The translations under genes and the position numbers were made by a program. The notes under the pieces are model-generated. The model saw only the letters and a program-made list of their open reading frames with translations, was not told the origin of the DNA and made no database searches. Shown here one piece after another: positions 49,501 through 60,040 of a stretch of DNA of 64,000 nt. The DNA is taken from NCBI RefSeq assembly GCF_034190915.1, contig NW_026947499.1, forward strand, positions 2,727,950 to 2,791,949. Reading direction: 5' to 3'. Source of the DNA: Cavia porcellus (lineage: Eukaryota; Chordata; Mammalia; Rodentia; Caviidae). Every line of letters starts with the position of its first letter. Position 1 is the stretch's first letter.

Positions 49501-49964
49501 CTGGCCCTTCCTCTCCTTCTCCTGCCTAGGGCAGCCTGGAGCACAAACAGGCAAATTATGTGTCCTTGTGTCCTCCTGGGCAAAGAGCTTCAGGGGCGCC
49601 GGTGTTCCCGTCCTGTTGTCCTTCTGTGGACTCTTTCATCAGCTTGCAAGTCTGCTGGGTGCCAAGCTGCTGCTCCTCACCCAGGTCCCAGCAGGCAAAG
49701 CTATCACCGCCCCTCAGCCTATGAGAAGAGGACTCAGGTGTATGACGGCAGCTCCACAGGGTGAAGAGAGCGAGTCTGTGTCCCCAAACTGCTGCACATT
49801 TGAGGCCTCTGAGGAGCCATGAAACAGCCTATGCCCGCTGTCAGCCCACAGCATTTCACCCAGTATGCCAGGGCGTACAGATGGGACTGCATAAGGTTTA
49901 AGGAGGCCTTGGGGTTACCAATGTGCCACAAAATTGGGAGCCACTTCTTTGTGCTCTAGTTTGA

Positions 49965-50060
49965 AACAAATCCAGTTCTATGCTTTGTTCCACCCATCCT
50001 TGGACAAGATGATCTTCCTGAGCCTCATTCTCCTCCCCTGTGAAATGAGGTCTTTCCTTG
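49965..50060 (+). mobile_element. MIR SINE remnant, sense
   Basis: AATCCAGTTCTATGC (49969) to CCTGAGCCTCATTCTCCTCC and CCTGTGAAATGAGG (50016-50050) follows MIR 'aatcctggctctgcc' ... 'cctcagtttcctcatctgtaaaatgggg'. It directly borders the truncated end of the left inverted LTR. Confidence 0.6.
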
Positions 50061-50074
50061 CAACCCCAAGGGCA

Positions 50075-50463
50075 GTCACCCATGCAGTGGGTTTGGCAGG
50101 AGGCTGGACCACCGCAAGTGCTCCACAGAATTTAGGCATCACTGTTGATAGGGTTTTTCAGCACAGTAAAGGGAGAATATAAAGTAAAAATGGCCTTTAT
50201 TCTAAGAACGTTGAGAGAATCCAATGACCAGCAGGTCCTATCTTTCTCTGCTGGCAACGTGGTGTGGTGGCCATACATATAGTTTCCGACTGGGGTGGTG
50301 CTTAGAGGTGGCAATGCTGATGCACAGCAGCTGATTGGGACTTTTTTCGCACCACAGGTAAGTTGTCATAGGGGAGGGAAAAGTGACCTCAAGTTAAACA
50401 TCCCTTGGTCCCGCCTCCCACTGCTCTAAAATCTGATCTAGGGCAAAATCCTTTCAATTGTCA
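50075..50463 (-). mobile_element. ERV-type LTR, left arm of divergent pair (truncated at its 3' end)
   Basis: Read on the minus strand from 50463 (TGACAATTGAAAGGATTTTG), this arm matches the + strand from about 51080: TTTTGCCCTAGAT, CAGTGGGAGGCGGGACCAAG, ACTTACCTGTGGTGC, AACTATATGTATG, GGCAGAGAAA-type sequence and ACTTTATAT. Similarity stops near 50075-50120, before the last quarter of the right copy, where an MIR begins. Similarity is roughly 80% by eye. Confidence 0.75.
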
Positions 50464-51079
50464 TTGAAGACTCAAGGCCGGTCTTTCCCAGAGTTCCCTC
50501 CTGTCTCTACAGGGGGAAGAGAAGAAGCTCTCCTGGCCTTCAGAACCTGGGCAGCCACCCACAGCTGGGTGTGCAAAGCCCCTGCTGACAAAGCCAGGAA
50601 CCGCCTGGTCTCTCACCTACACCAGGAGGACACTTCCTGGGCACTGCCTGGCTCCATCCTCACCGCTGCAGGGGCTCTTAATCCAGCTATGGGGATCCGG
50701 GCCCTGGAAAGTAGAAAGCCAGGGGAAGGTTTGATGAGATCTGAGTGTCAGGTTTGCTCTAGAGGAAGGAGGGACAAGGTGGGAGTTTTCTGGCTGCAAG
50801 GTGGGCAGAAGCAGAAGGATCTGACAGGAGACCCCTCTAGTAGCTCTGTGCCAGGTCCCGAGTTTCAGCACAGGACAGAGAATGAATACACCTCCTCAGA
50901 AATGGCACAGAACAAGGGAATGGAGAGCAGCACTGTGACCCTGCACATTATCCCACAACCAGGCCCTCCAAGCCCTACTGTTTGTGTCACTTGTTCCTGC
51001 AGGGCAGTAATGGCAGGCAGGCGAGGACCTGCCCTCTTGGCTGGCTGTCATTTTCTTTCCCAAAAACTTTGCTACCCTT
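50464..51079. other. 616-bp spacer between the divergent LTRs
   Basis: The spacer is not palindromic and is not shared with the arms. It holds most of the longest open frame in the window (50458-51081 +, 207 codons), which starts at the edge of the left LTR and shows no domain. I take the frame as chance and the spacer as old single-copy DNA between two insertions. Confidence 0.5.
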
Positions 51080-51662
51080 GAAAAAATTTTGCCCTAGATA
51101 GGACATTACAGCAGTGGGAGGCGGGACCAAGGGACGTTTACAAGGAGGTCATTTTCTCTGACCCTAGGCAACTTACCTGTGGTGCAAAAAGAGTTCCAAT
51201 TGACTGCTCTCACATCAGTGATGTGACCGTTAGGCACCACTGCAGACCAAAGCTATATGTATGCCCCCCACACCATGTGCTTGGCAGAGAAATCCAGACC
51301 CCAGGTGGTCATGGAGTTTCTCTCTGTGTCCTTAAAAGAAAGGCCACTTTTACTTTATATCCTCTTTCTTTAACCATGCTGAAAATCCTATCAACCATCA
51401 TGGTTGTTTCTGTTTCCTTCATGTCCTGGGTTGCCCGCTGCCTCCTGAAGTGCATGATGCAACCCCCAATTCTCCAGCCGGGACAGTCTGCTCTCTATGC
51501 AGGCCTGGTCTCTTCCACTCTCTCCGATCTGAGTGGCTGCCAGGCAGGGAGAGTCGCAGAGTGGCCATTAGCAGGGCTCTGCCTTCCCAGGGATGCCACC
51601 CCTTCAGTGGCTGTTATGGACATAAACACTTTCCTCTCCATTCACTTTCCATTTACACAACA
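51080..51662 (+). mobile_element. ERV-type LTR, right arm of divergent pair
   Basis: Starting TGAAAAAATTTTGCCCTAG, it matches the reverse complement of 50075-50463 for about 390 bases. It then continues alone through CTCTCCGATCTGAGTGGCTG and ATGGACATAAACACTTTCCT, a degenerate polyadenylation zone, to CCATTTACACAACA at 51662. TG...CA ends, the 583-bp length and this tail fit an LTR. No TATA box is clear (CTTTATATCC near 51353 is the best candidate). Confidence 0.65.
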
Positions 51663-52742
51663 GGGTAGGCACTGACCCCTCATTCCAGCTTTTCCTCTGC
51701 CTCAAAATCAGATATTTAGCCCTAGGCAGAGAGGGTTCTCTCATTAGGACCCCATGCTGGGGGATTCATTGCCTCAAAAATGCCTGCATTCCCAGCTGAT
51801 AACTGTTTGTGAAGTCAAAGCAAAACAACAACACAATCACTTATTTATTATGGTATTCAGGAAAGTTTTCCTCTCTCCCCCTATTTTTCCCTCCAGGGTA
51901 GTTATACTGTGTCTCTTTATAGACTTTACAATTGAGTTAGTAAGAGCTACTTTAAAATGCACATTTTTGTGGCTTTAATTTGCTTTGTGACAAAGCCAGC
52001 AACCAAAGAGCTGTGTATCCAGTGCTCTGGTCTGGGCTATCTTGCTTCTGGACTGGGGTAAAGGGACAGGGAGCACAGGTCCAATGTCTGCAGCATACAG
52101 AATGCACCCTGAGCCACCCGGTCTCCCCACAGCGAATCCTCCAATTCCTGGTCCTGCCCTGGCTGCTCCAGCTCTGTGACCACATGATGCCAACAACTTG
52201 CCAGCAAAAATCCAGCCTTTATATGAGATGTCCCTTTAAAAGTATTAAACATTAATTTCTATTATCAAAAAAGCATTTAGGCTAAACCTCGCATATGTAG
52301 GAGCTACAGTCTTGTCACTTTGAAACGCTGCCTGGTCATGGGATGTTGTATATTCCAGTTGCCCAGGGTGCCTCCTCTTAGCTGAAGCAGTATGATTTTT
52401 CTGTTTTGGGAAGGTTGGTTTAAGCTGAAGTTTTTTTACCTGCAGCCAAATGCGTCCTGAGTGATGTGCATCTCTCAGTCCTGATTCTGCTGAGAGTCTG
52501 CAAGCACTCTGTTGCCAGCTCAGCTGCCATCGATGCACAGCACTGCTTGTTCCATTAATGCCGTTTGCTTCTGTGACCCAGGAAAAACCAGGGAGGAGGA
52601 AGGGAACAGACATCATTCTGCTTTCATTTCTCAGTGGAAGGAAGGGCCTTTCAGCAATGAGAGGGAGCAGGACCTGAGCAACTGAGCAGAAGGGAGCTGC
52701 CGCAGTGATGCAGGGGAACGAAACTCCCAACTGCGAGACATC
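51663..52742. other. Single-copy DNA, no gene seen
   Basis: No family recognised. The 161-codon minus frame 52245-52730 lacks recognisable domains. Confidence 0.35.
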
Positions 52743-53319
52743 TGGTAAGACTTTGTGCTCTCTAAAACCTAAGAATGAATTTTAGGAACAACGGAGGTTA
52801 AGAGCAAAGTATATTTATGGAGAGAAAGAAAGCTTCTCTCTGAGAGACAGTGGGGTCCCAAGTAGGTTGTCAAGGACTCTGTCATTTCTAGGGACTTTTA
52901 TAGAGCAAAATCACAGGGTGAGACAGGTTCAAGGTGGAGAAAACATGGCAACTCCCAAGATAGGCATCAGGTGGGAAAATACTATGGTCAACCAATAAGA
53001 TTAATTGCTTGGGAAAAATTGATTAAATCAGGGACAAATGAGGAAGCGATTCAGGCAGCCAGTAGGCAGGCTTAAAGAGCAGTGACTCTTCCCTAGGGGC
53101 GTGGGATGGCTTCCTCAGGATAACAGAGAACTAGATAGAATATCAGTCCTTAGGATGTGGGTGAATTTGCTTGATCTTTTGTTTTGAGGTGTGGCCCACA
53201 GTGAAGCAGTCTGTCCCCCCACATTTGCAAGGTATCTGGCCTTCTGCTCTGGCCCCTTCGAGGGCCTAGCCCTGTCTGACTGCCTAGAATATCTCTTTCT
53301 AACTCAGCTGCCTGTAACA
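52743..53319 (-). mobile_element. ERV LTR family 'A', full-length solo LTR, antisense
   Basis: In sense (minus) it begins TGTTACAGGCAGCTGAG at 53319 and ends ...TCTTACCA at 52743, 577 bases with TG...CA ends. A TATA box CTATAAAA sits at 52896-52903 and a CATAAATAT polyadenylation-like sequence at 52811-52820. U3 (about 420 bp), a short R and U5 therefore fit. CCAAT-like ACCAATAAGATTAATTG lies upstream of the TATA box. Copies at 39100-39492 and 63908-64000 share the two ends. No flanking duplication is obvious and no internal genes adjoin it. Confidence 0.82.
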
Positions 53320-54335
53320 GTAGCGTGGATGACTTACTGGACTGTGGATCCCCAGGGCCAGATGTAAGCTAAGGACATGGTGTTGAGATCTGCTCAAACC
53401 ACATCAAGCTGGAAACACATGGGGACAAGTACATGAAGAAAGGGGAGGGACATAGGGAATAGAGAAAGCATCAGCCACAAGCCTGCACCCACCTGAAGGG
53501 AACTGGTGGGGCCACCTGACTCCCCAGCGGGTAAGGAGCATGCAACGCCAAATGCCCTGAAAAAGAGAGGAAGGTGGGTGGACTTGGCCAGCGAAGATGG
53601 GCGGTTCTTTCCTTTTACTTTGTGACCACATGTGTGTCGCTCTGCCAATATCTTGAAAAAGTTATCTTTAGAGATTCACAATCCCTTTCCCATTAAAACA
53701 TGCATACGTTACTCTAGGGCAAAAACGGTGAACCACGGAGAACCTTTCAAAGCTTCGATGGTACAAGCTGCCCTCTTTGACACACGTGTCATGGCTTCAC
53801 CACCACTGCTCTGGGGCAGCAGTGGCGACCAGGGATGCTGGAGAAAGTTATCTTCCATCTGAATGTTGCATAAGAAACACTCATCGCATCCTCTTCTATT
53901 CAGACGAGACTGAAGACTTTAACCTGCACCCTCACAGAGCGCTTAGGACAGCTCTGCTGAAACTGACGGAAACTTAGCCACACTGCATGCCCTGGTCCTT
54001 CACCTGGGAAACTGGAATCCTGAAGGCAAGGAAAGCCACCAACTTAGAGAGTATGTCTTCATGCACACAAAGTCAACACAAAAGTCCTTCAGAACGCATG
54101 GAGAGCACAAATGCGAAAACTTTAATGTCGAATTTTCCTCAAGGTCAAAAATTCAAGATTAACTACAGTTTTGCAAAACTGTTTCATTTTTGATATTTTA
54201 AGGAGCATGTGCCTAATACTGGTTGTTGGTTTTTTTTATTCCAGTAACACCTGCAAATAAGTGCACAGGTAATAACTGCTACCCATGGGGAGTCCTTGCT
54301 CTATATTGGTTATGGTTATTAGGGAGCCATAAGTA
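53320..54335. other. Single-copy DNA, no gene seen
   Basis: Mixed sequence becoming AT-rich toward 54200. No repeat, RNA gene or exon recognised. Confidence 0.35.
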
Positions 54336-54656
54336 CACAGTCAGCCTCTTCATTCATGGCTCTGCTTTGACAGTTCAGCCAACCACAGGTAAAAATATTT
54401 TGGAGATATTTTAATGCTATATCAATACTGAACATGTATAGAATTTTTCTTGTCATTGTTCCCTAAACAATAGACTACTGTTATTTCCATAGCATTAGCA
54501 TTTTATTAGAGATTATAAGCACTAGATATGATCTAAGGTAGAAGGGAGGATGCAAAATATATGCAAATAGTGTGACATTTTAGGGAAAATTTAAGGAATA
54601 TGGAGAGCCAGGGTGCTGATATCTGTGAAGCATCCTGGAACCAACACCCTCTGACA
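54336..54656. mobile_element. MER2 (Tigger/pogo-type DNA transposon MITE)
   Basis: The body matches MER2 throughout: CACAGTCAGCC at the left end, CAGCCAACCACAGGTAAAAAT (54376), AACATGTATAGAATTTTTCT, ATTGTTCCCTAAACAATAGA (54458), GATTATAAGCACTAGATATG, a GGGAGGATGCAAAATATATG phrase (54545), and CCTGGAACCAACACCCTCTG at the right end. The outer ends are inverted (CAGTCAGCCTC against CCCTCTGAC). MER2 is a non-autonomous mammal-wide element mobilised by Tigger transposase long ago. Confidence 0.85.
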
Positions 54657-54669
54657 CAAAAAGTCATTG

Positions 54670-54835
54670 TGCCAGCTTAATCCTGACAGTAATTCTGAAG
54701 GTAAAGTGTCCTGGTGCTTTTACTGCATGAGACAGTCACTGTTCAGCCAGGCTAAATGACAAAGTGGTCAGTTAATGAGGCACAAAGCTGGGATCTGAAC
54801 ACACATAAGTGGCTGCAAAACCAGTGTTCCATTTC
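54670..54835 (+). mobile_element. MIR SINE remnant, sense
   Basis: CAGCTTAATCCTGACAGTAA (54674), a GTCAGTTAATGAGGCACAAA-like stretch (54769) and AAGCTGGGATCTGAACACAC (54785) follow the MIR 3' half, including the diagnostic 'agagctgggattcgaacccag'. It lies between MER2 and the L1 end. Confidence 0.65.
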
Positions 54836-54844
54836 TAACTGACA

Positions 54845-55495
54845 ATGAAATAGTGTGCACATTTGTGGTACACAGTGTGCCATATTGAAATACGCATACA
54901 CGGTGGAATGGACAAAGTGGATCGTGTGTTTGTTTCTCTCCTGTATTTTTTGTTTGTGGTAAGATTTAAAATCTCTCCCTTGCCAGTTTTCAGAAATCCA
55001 GTACGTCGCTGTTTACCATGGTCACCATGACACACACAAAATCTCTCTCACTTGGTGTAAATGGAGCCTCGCATCTTTGGTCTGCTTCTCTCCACTCTCA
55101 CCTTCTGCTCCCGGTAAACAGTGTTCTCTGCTCTGCCTCTATCAGTGCCGCTGTTTTAGATTTCATGTGTAAATAATTTCATGTGGCATTTGTCTTCTTG
55201 TGCCTGGCTTATTTCACTTAACATAATGTGCAGCTTCATCTACAGTGTCACAGATGGCAGAGTTTCCTCCTTATGGGGGATGAGTGCCGTGGTACCCCAC
55301 TGTGCATGACCATCACATTTCCTTATTTATGGGCCACTTGTGGGCAGCTGGGGGACTCCAGATGCCCACTAATCTGAATAACATTGCAACAGATATTGAA
55401 CATATTCCAGATCACCCTGAAACATACTGATTCCAATTCTTTGGATTTGAAGTCAGAAACACAATACTTTGCTTTTCAAATTTTTATTTTAAAGA
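54845..55495 (-). mobile_element. L1 (L1MA/MB-like) 3' UTR and end of ORF2, antisense
   Basis: The + strand carries the reverse complement of an old L1 3' end: CATTTGTGGTACACAGTGTG (54859), GGTAAGATTTAAAATCTC (54958), TTACCATGGTCACCATG, then the ORF2 end with GTGCCTGGCTTATTTCACTTAACATAATG-type sequence (55200 onward), ACTGTGCATGACC and ATTGCAACAGATATTGAACA. The sequence breaks off near 55495 and resumes at 56255. Many indels; no functional ORF2 remains. Confidence 0.8.
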
Positions 55496-56254
55496 GAATA
55501 AAACCAAGCAAAATAAAACATAATAAAGCCAATCAAAACAAACCAGTGTGACACAGGACTTCAAAACAATACAAAATCAACAGTGTTTACCTTAATGGTT
55601 CTTGTCTTCAAAATAGCTGCAGATACCTGCAGACATGGTAAAAATCAAACAAAGCAGGACAGAATAGAACCAATAAAAACTAAACAATGAATACAATACA
55701 GAACTTCAAGACAAGAGAAGAGTAAATCCAAAATGGCTGCCATAATGTATCTTGTTATCTTTGAAATAGCTGCTCATGCCATTGGATATAACAAAACCAA
55801 ACAAAACAGAAAAGATCAAACTCAACACAGTAATGAAAATGATACAGGACTTCAAAACAAGATGACGGGGTATTAACAGTGGCCACGACCCTCAGTAGGA
55901 GATCCCCCTAGATGCCACACTGTGTACCATGAACCCCTGAATAGATGATTAGACCACTGACCCTAGACCTGCAGAGTCAGTGAACACCAAACACCACAAG
56001 CCTTAAACTGCATTTCACATCAATAGCTGTCATCACAGCCTGTGTTTTTTCCAGATCAGCTGGGTGCTTATGGGGGTGGGGGTGAAGTTGTGGCTCTTCT
56101 TGTTTCCTGGCCCAGGCGCCAGAAGGGCCTGGGGTCTGGCTGTCCTCCCAGCAGCCCACGCGTGGTGCTGACTCACAGGAAGAGGCTGGGCTTTGGCTGT
56201 CCCCTGGTGACACACACAGAAGTACATACTTTGATTTTATGGGAGATCTACTTC
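55496..56254. other. Insert of about 760 bp splitting the L1, with 145-bp tandem repeat
   Basis: It separates two parts of the same L1 that would be contiguous in the consensus. The left half (to about 55905) is a diverged 145-bp tandem array listed separately. The right half is single-copy, GC-richer, with a palindromic-looking GGCCCAGGCGCCAGAAGGGCC near 56109. No target-site duplication or transposon family is recognised. Confidence 0.6.
55500..55905. repeat. Diverged tandem repeat, period about 145 bp
   Basis: The landmark ACAGGACTTCAAAACAA recurs at 55553, 55698 (ACAGAACTTCAAGACAA) and 55844, spaced 145 and 146 bases. Each unit also has a GAAATAGCTGC/AAAATAGCTGC motif and an A-rich part with AAAACCAA/AACAAA words. 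There are about 2.7 copies counting the partial unit at the left. Unit sequences differ considerably, so the array is old. Confidence 0.75.
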
Positions 56255-56347
56255 TTTGGAGGAGCCTTCTATTCCTGCCATAACAGGTAGAATAATTTTC
56301 ATTCCCATCAAGACTTCACTTCCACCACACACTTGACAATGCACCTG

Positions 56348-56407
<60 letters not shown>

Positions 56408-56620
56408 TTTGATCTAAGTCACTTTATCAGGTGTTAGGTGTCCTCTCATGGCAGTGTCAGTTAGCATTTCCCTAATGATCAGTGTTGCTGAACATTTTTT
56501 ATAACTTATAGGTCAATTGTATGTCTCCTGTTAAAACAATAAACCTCTATTCTAGTCCTTGGTTCTTTTTCAAATTTTAATTTTCAAAAAATTTTACTAT
56601 TGAGTTGCATTCCTAATACT
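56255..56620 (-). mobile_element. L1 ORF2 3' part, antisense (continuation)
   Basis: It continues the L1 of 54845-55495 after the insert: GGAGGAGCCTTCTATTCCTG (56258), TTTTCATTCCCATCAAGAC, GGTGTTAGGTGTCCTCTCAT (56431), GCATTTCCCTAATGATCAG (56464), TCAATTGTATGTCTCCTG and CTATTGAGTTGCATTCC (56597) are in the order and orientation expected of antisense ORF2. Confidence 0.75.
56348..56408. repeat. (CTTT)n microsatellite inside the L1
   Basis: An uninterrupted CTTT tetranucleotide array of about 15 units lies exactly where the antisense L1 ORF2 has a short TTTGTCTTTTTGAT stretch. The array therefore probably expanded from L1 sequence. Confidence 0.95.
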
Positions 56621-58632
56621 AAAACTAAAGCCCCAAATATTTCGAAGTAGCTTTACTTTATCTTTCTAGACAAGAGTCTTCCAGAAAAATTATTCCTTAT
56701 CAAACTTCAGAATACCTGATCACAAGACTCAGTCCAAAGTTTTGCATATGATTATTAGCAGGGAGCCTCCTTTATGCCTTTTATCCATCATGTGGGAGAT
56801 TTATAAAACACAAACACATAGAAGCTTAGGATGAGTCCCAAGCACTTTGTGTTTACCAGGTGGGCTCAGAGATGGAGAGTGGTTAGCTGGTGAGAGCCCA
56901 ACATATGGCACCACCAGCTTCCCACGTCTGCCCCCGCTGTGCACAGGGAGCCTGCAGGGAGGGCAGCTGCCAAACAGGTGCCCTTGGCCCAGGTGCTGGC
57001 CATGCGCTTGGGTGCTGGGGGTGTCTGCACATAAATTTGTCACAGAAGAGACAAATATTTTGGCAGGACAACCAGGTTTTCTAGGTGGAAAATGGAACAA
57101 AGGGATGTCTGCAGAGTTTTTCAAATATCTTTTAAAGTTTCTTAGGGAAAAAAAAGCACAAGATTAAGGAAACAATTTATCATAAACTTAGCTATAAAGC
57201 ATCAAACACAGAGAGTTTATCTGTGACTTCAGGAAAGCGTAACAAGTAAACACAATAGTGACCTCCAAACTACTAATCCCATAAACAGAAAATGCCAAAG
57301 AGAGACTTGGAAAGACCCAGCTGAGAAGAAGGGGCAGACGCAGGAGTTCTGTGTTTCCGACACAGCCTGCATGCAGGAGCTCACACACTCGGCGAGTATT
57401 TCCCAAGAGAGCCTGGCACGCGGAATCTGGCCAAGTCTGAAGGTTTCACGAGAAGTGATACCCACAAGGGTAAGGTCTTTAGCACTACAAAAGCAGTTAG
57501 CACAGCTGGATGCTGTTTTCTGTTCTCCCTGGTTAAAGCTTGATGAAATCCTAGCCCACACCAGCCTCTTCTGAGCTACCTGACAACAGCTCCACCTGCC
57601 AGCGCTGAAACCACTGCCGCCCTCATATACAAATCTGAAGTTTGTAAGTGTGATGCTCAGTACACAGCACTACCGATATACAGCTCAGTCTCTATTTCTC
57701 ACTGTTTACCGTCTTACCTTGTACTTGCATATATAGCTCAGTTTACACAAACGTCATTTACTTATTAACCTCAGAGTTTCTGGGCAGAGACGATGCTTCA
57801 CAAAGACTACTATGATGATGTAAGCAGAGATGAAAGGAATAAAATCCTTGGGTGGCCAGGGAGGTGACATGGTGTCACACCTGGTGCATCACTGGGACCA
57901 TGAAGGACCAGATCAGCTGGAATGGTCCTATTCCAAATGAAGGAGGAAAACACCTCTCAGCTAGACACAGCGAACTCCCACAGGAACGCTGGCTCAGCCT
58001 TCTGAGCATCTGCAATATCAAAAAATAAAAATCTGCAGATGCATTTTGGGAAAATATTGATCAATTTCGTCACTGGCTACTAAGCGGGAAGAGACAGAAT
58101 GCCCTGCTGTTGAGACCCGGGTGAAATGTGGAGCACGTGCATGTGCAAGGCTTCTCCGTGAGTGCGCCCAGGGCACGGATGTGAGGCGATGGCTGTGTTT
58201 TGGTTTGGTTCTCAGCCTGTAAAGCCTCCAGTGACAAACCCGCTGCCTTGTGCCCATTGACGTCACACTCATTCCAGTCACTGTGCCCTTTCCGGTGTCC
58301 ACAGAGCCAGCAGACACAGGAAGCAGACTTCGTCCCATGGCCGGCATAATCCCCCCAGAGCCATCTTTTCCTTGAGGAGGAACCTGGGCTCCAGCGTGGG
58401 GTGCCCTGGGGTTGGTTAGTGCTGTCTTCAGTGGACAGGTGCCGAGGAGCTCCTCTCTGCTGTGCTGGGCCATGAGTTCATGTCCAGTGTCCTGCTGTGG
58501 CAGATCCTGAAGGTTTCCAAATCCCAATCTGTGTACCATTTTTAATGGCTAGGGAAAGATTCCTGTACCGTACTCAGTCAGCAAAGTCCTAGGGGATTTG
58601 TGTCTGGTAACCTCTGCTTGCCCACTTAGGAG
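56621..58632. other. Single-copy DNA, no gene seen
   Basis: No repeat recognised. The 173-codon minus frame 58018-58539 and 110-codon frames near 56801-57561 have no domain. Locally GC-rich with CpGs at 58100-58400, but too sparse for a CpG island. Confidence 0.35.
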
Positions 58633-58706
58633 GCTGTAATGGCTGACACAGTGTGTAACCTTGAGTTTAGAAGCTGAACTAAGTAATCCAGCAGGTCTGC
58701 ATCCCA
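58633..58706 (+). mobile_element. Partial 5' copy of the LTR that follows
   Basis: GCTGTAATGGCTGACACAGT (58633) through CTGAACTAAGTAATCCAGCAGG matches the first seventy bases of the LTR at 58750 (TTGTAATGGTTGATTCATTG ... GAAGTAAGGGACTCAGCAGG). The next copy starts 117 bases downstream in the same orientation. It could be a local tandem duplication or an independent truncated insertion. Confidence 0.6.
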
Positions 58707-58749
58707 GGATGGAGAGGACTTGCCTAGGGGAGGCTGTTTATGCTCCAGG

Positions 58750-59030
58750 TGTTGTAATGGTTGATTCATTGTTGCACCTTGAGAACTGTAGAAGTTGAAG
58801 TAAGGGACTCAGCAGGTGGGTGTAGTTCTTACTCTGTAACCATCCTCATCCTGTGCAAGAGGAGGCACAGAGACCTGTAGGTGCTACATCTGCCTGAGGG
58901 CAGAGGGCTGGAAAAGCTTGCTTTCCCGTTTGGTCTTGTTTTTGCTGTCTTCTGCTGCTGTGAAACGTTGCCCCTCTGCCATGCCGTCCTATGTTGGAAA
59001 CAGCTGATTATGGACTGAAATACAAATCCT
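58750..59030 (+). mobile_element. MaLR-type LTR, sense, same family as 12443-12825
   Basis: Shared with the 12.4-kb copy in order: AAGGGACTCAGCAGG, TTCTTACTCTGTAACCATCC (58831), ATCCTGTGCAAGAGGAGG, GTTGCCCCTCTGCCATG (58968) and CAGCTGATTATGGACTGAAA (59001). It ends at a G-rich tract (59031-59046), and the last part with the polyadenylation zone is missing. Confidence 0.65.
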
Positions 59031-59046
59031 GGGGGCGGGGGGGGGG

Positions 59047-60040
59047 TGATCCATGAATATAACTTGAAGACATTGCTAAAAATCTCCATGTCCTCAGTAC
59101 CATTATTAAAGTTAAGCTCTGTAAGTGCAACACTGCCAAATATTGTTACGATGGCCTACTGCACCATCTGGGGAGAAGCAACCTTTCAAATACCAGCACT
59201 AGCTCTAAGAGGTAGCAGGCTTCTTTAACTACCAGAAGCTAAGGAGAGTCTTGTGTTTTGTATTCACTGAAGTCAGTGGTCAGACTGTCACAGTGGGACA
59301 CCATAGGAGATTACAGGAATCACTTTTAACATAGGGACCCTCATTCTCAGCGTTCTCCTGATCAGCTTGTCAAGGTAGAACTCCAACTCCTCCTACCGTG
59401 AAAGAGCCCCGTGTTCAGTTCTGTATCACAGAGAGGACGCTGGTTGCCATTAAAGGCTCTGAAAAGCTGGCGGAGTGAAAAAAGCAGGCGCTGTGGCGGA
59501 AGCTTGGCGTGAGTCTTTCCTCTGGATTTCTGCCTGTGAGGACCCCGGCGCTGGGCTGCTATCCAGCAGGGTGTCATTTCCCGCTTTGCAGGGAGCCCAG
59601 AGCTGGTCTGTGGCCTCTGCTTGCTGCCCGGTTCATGTCTGCTACGTTCCTTCACCTCCCATACAGGTCACAATAGTGATCCCCTCTTCAATAAGGAATT
59701 ACCAACATGAGCATACTGTGTCACTTCTGGTATAACTTCAGTTCCTTGTTCCCGGTGAGCCCCAAGCCTCGGGCCCTTTAGGTAACATCTGTGATACTTT
59801 TAACATGTGACAAATCTGTAATATTACTAATAAATAAAAATGCAATGGTAAATTGACTTTATTCTTAAGCTAATTTCATGCTGAAATCCCTTATTAGTGA
59901 GTGTCCATGTTTTATGGACACATTAAACATTTTTAAATTAAAATGTTTATGGAAAAGCAACTACACTTCCACTTCATGGTAGCAAATGCAAATCAAACAC
60001 ATTGACTACGAGAGCATTAAAATATAAGACAGTAATAACC
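59047..60040. other. Single-copy DNA, no gene seen
   Basis: No repeat recognised; AT-rich after 59780. CpG-bearing patch at 59450-59560 without a convincing exon. Confidence 0.35.

Noticed and set aside
50458..51081. 207-codon + frame, the longest in the window
   Set aside because: It begins at the edge of one LTR and ends at the edge of the other, has no recognisable domain, and no signal of gene structure.
55500..55905. 145-bp tandem repeat as a CRISPR array or bacterial repeat
   Set aside because: The units are long, diverged and without spacers, and the whole window is mammalian.
58018..58539. 173-codon minus-strand frame
   Set aside because: Low-information sequence with no recognised motif; GC content alone explains the lack of stops.
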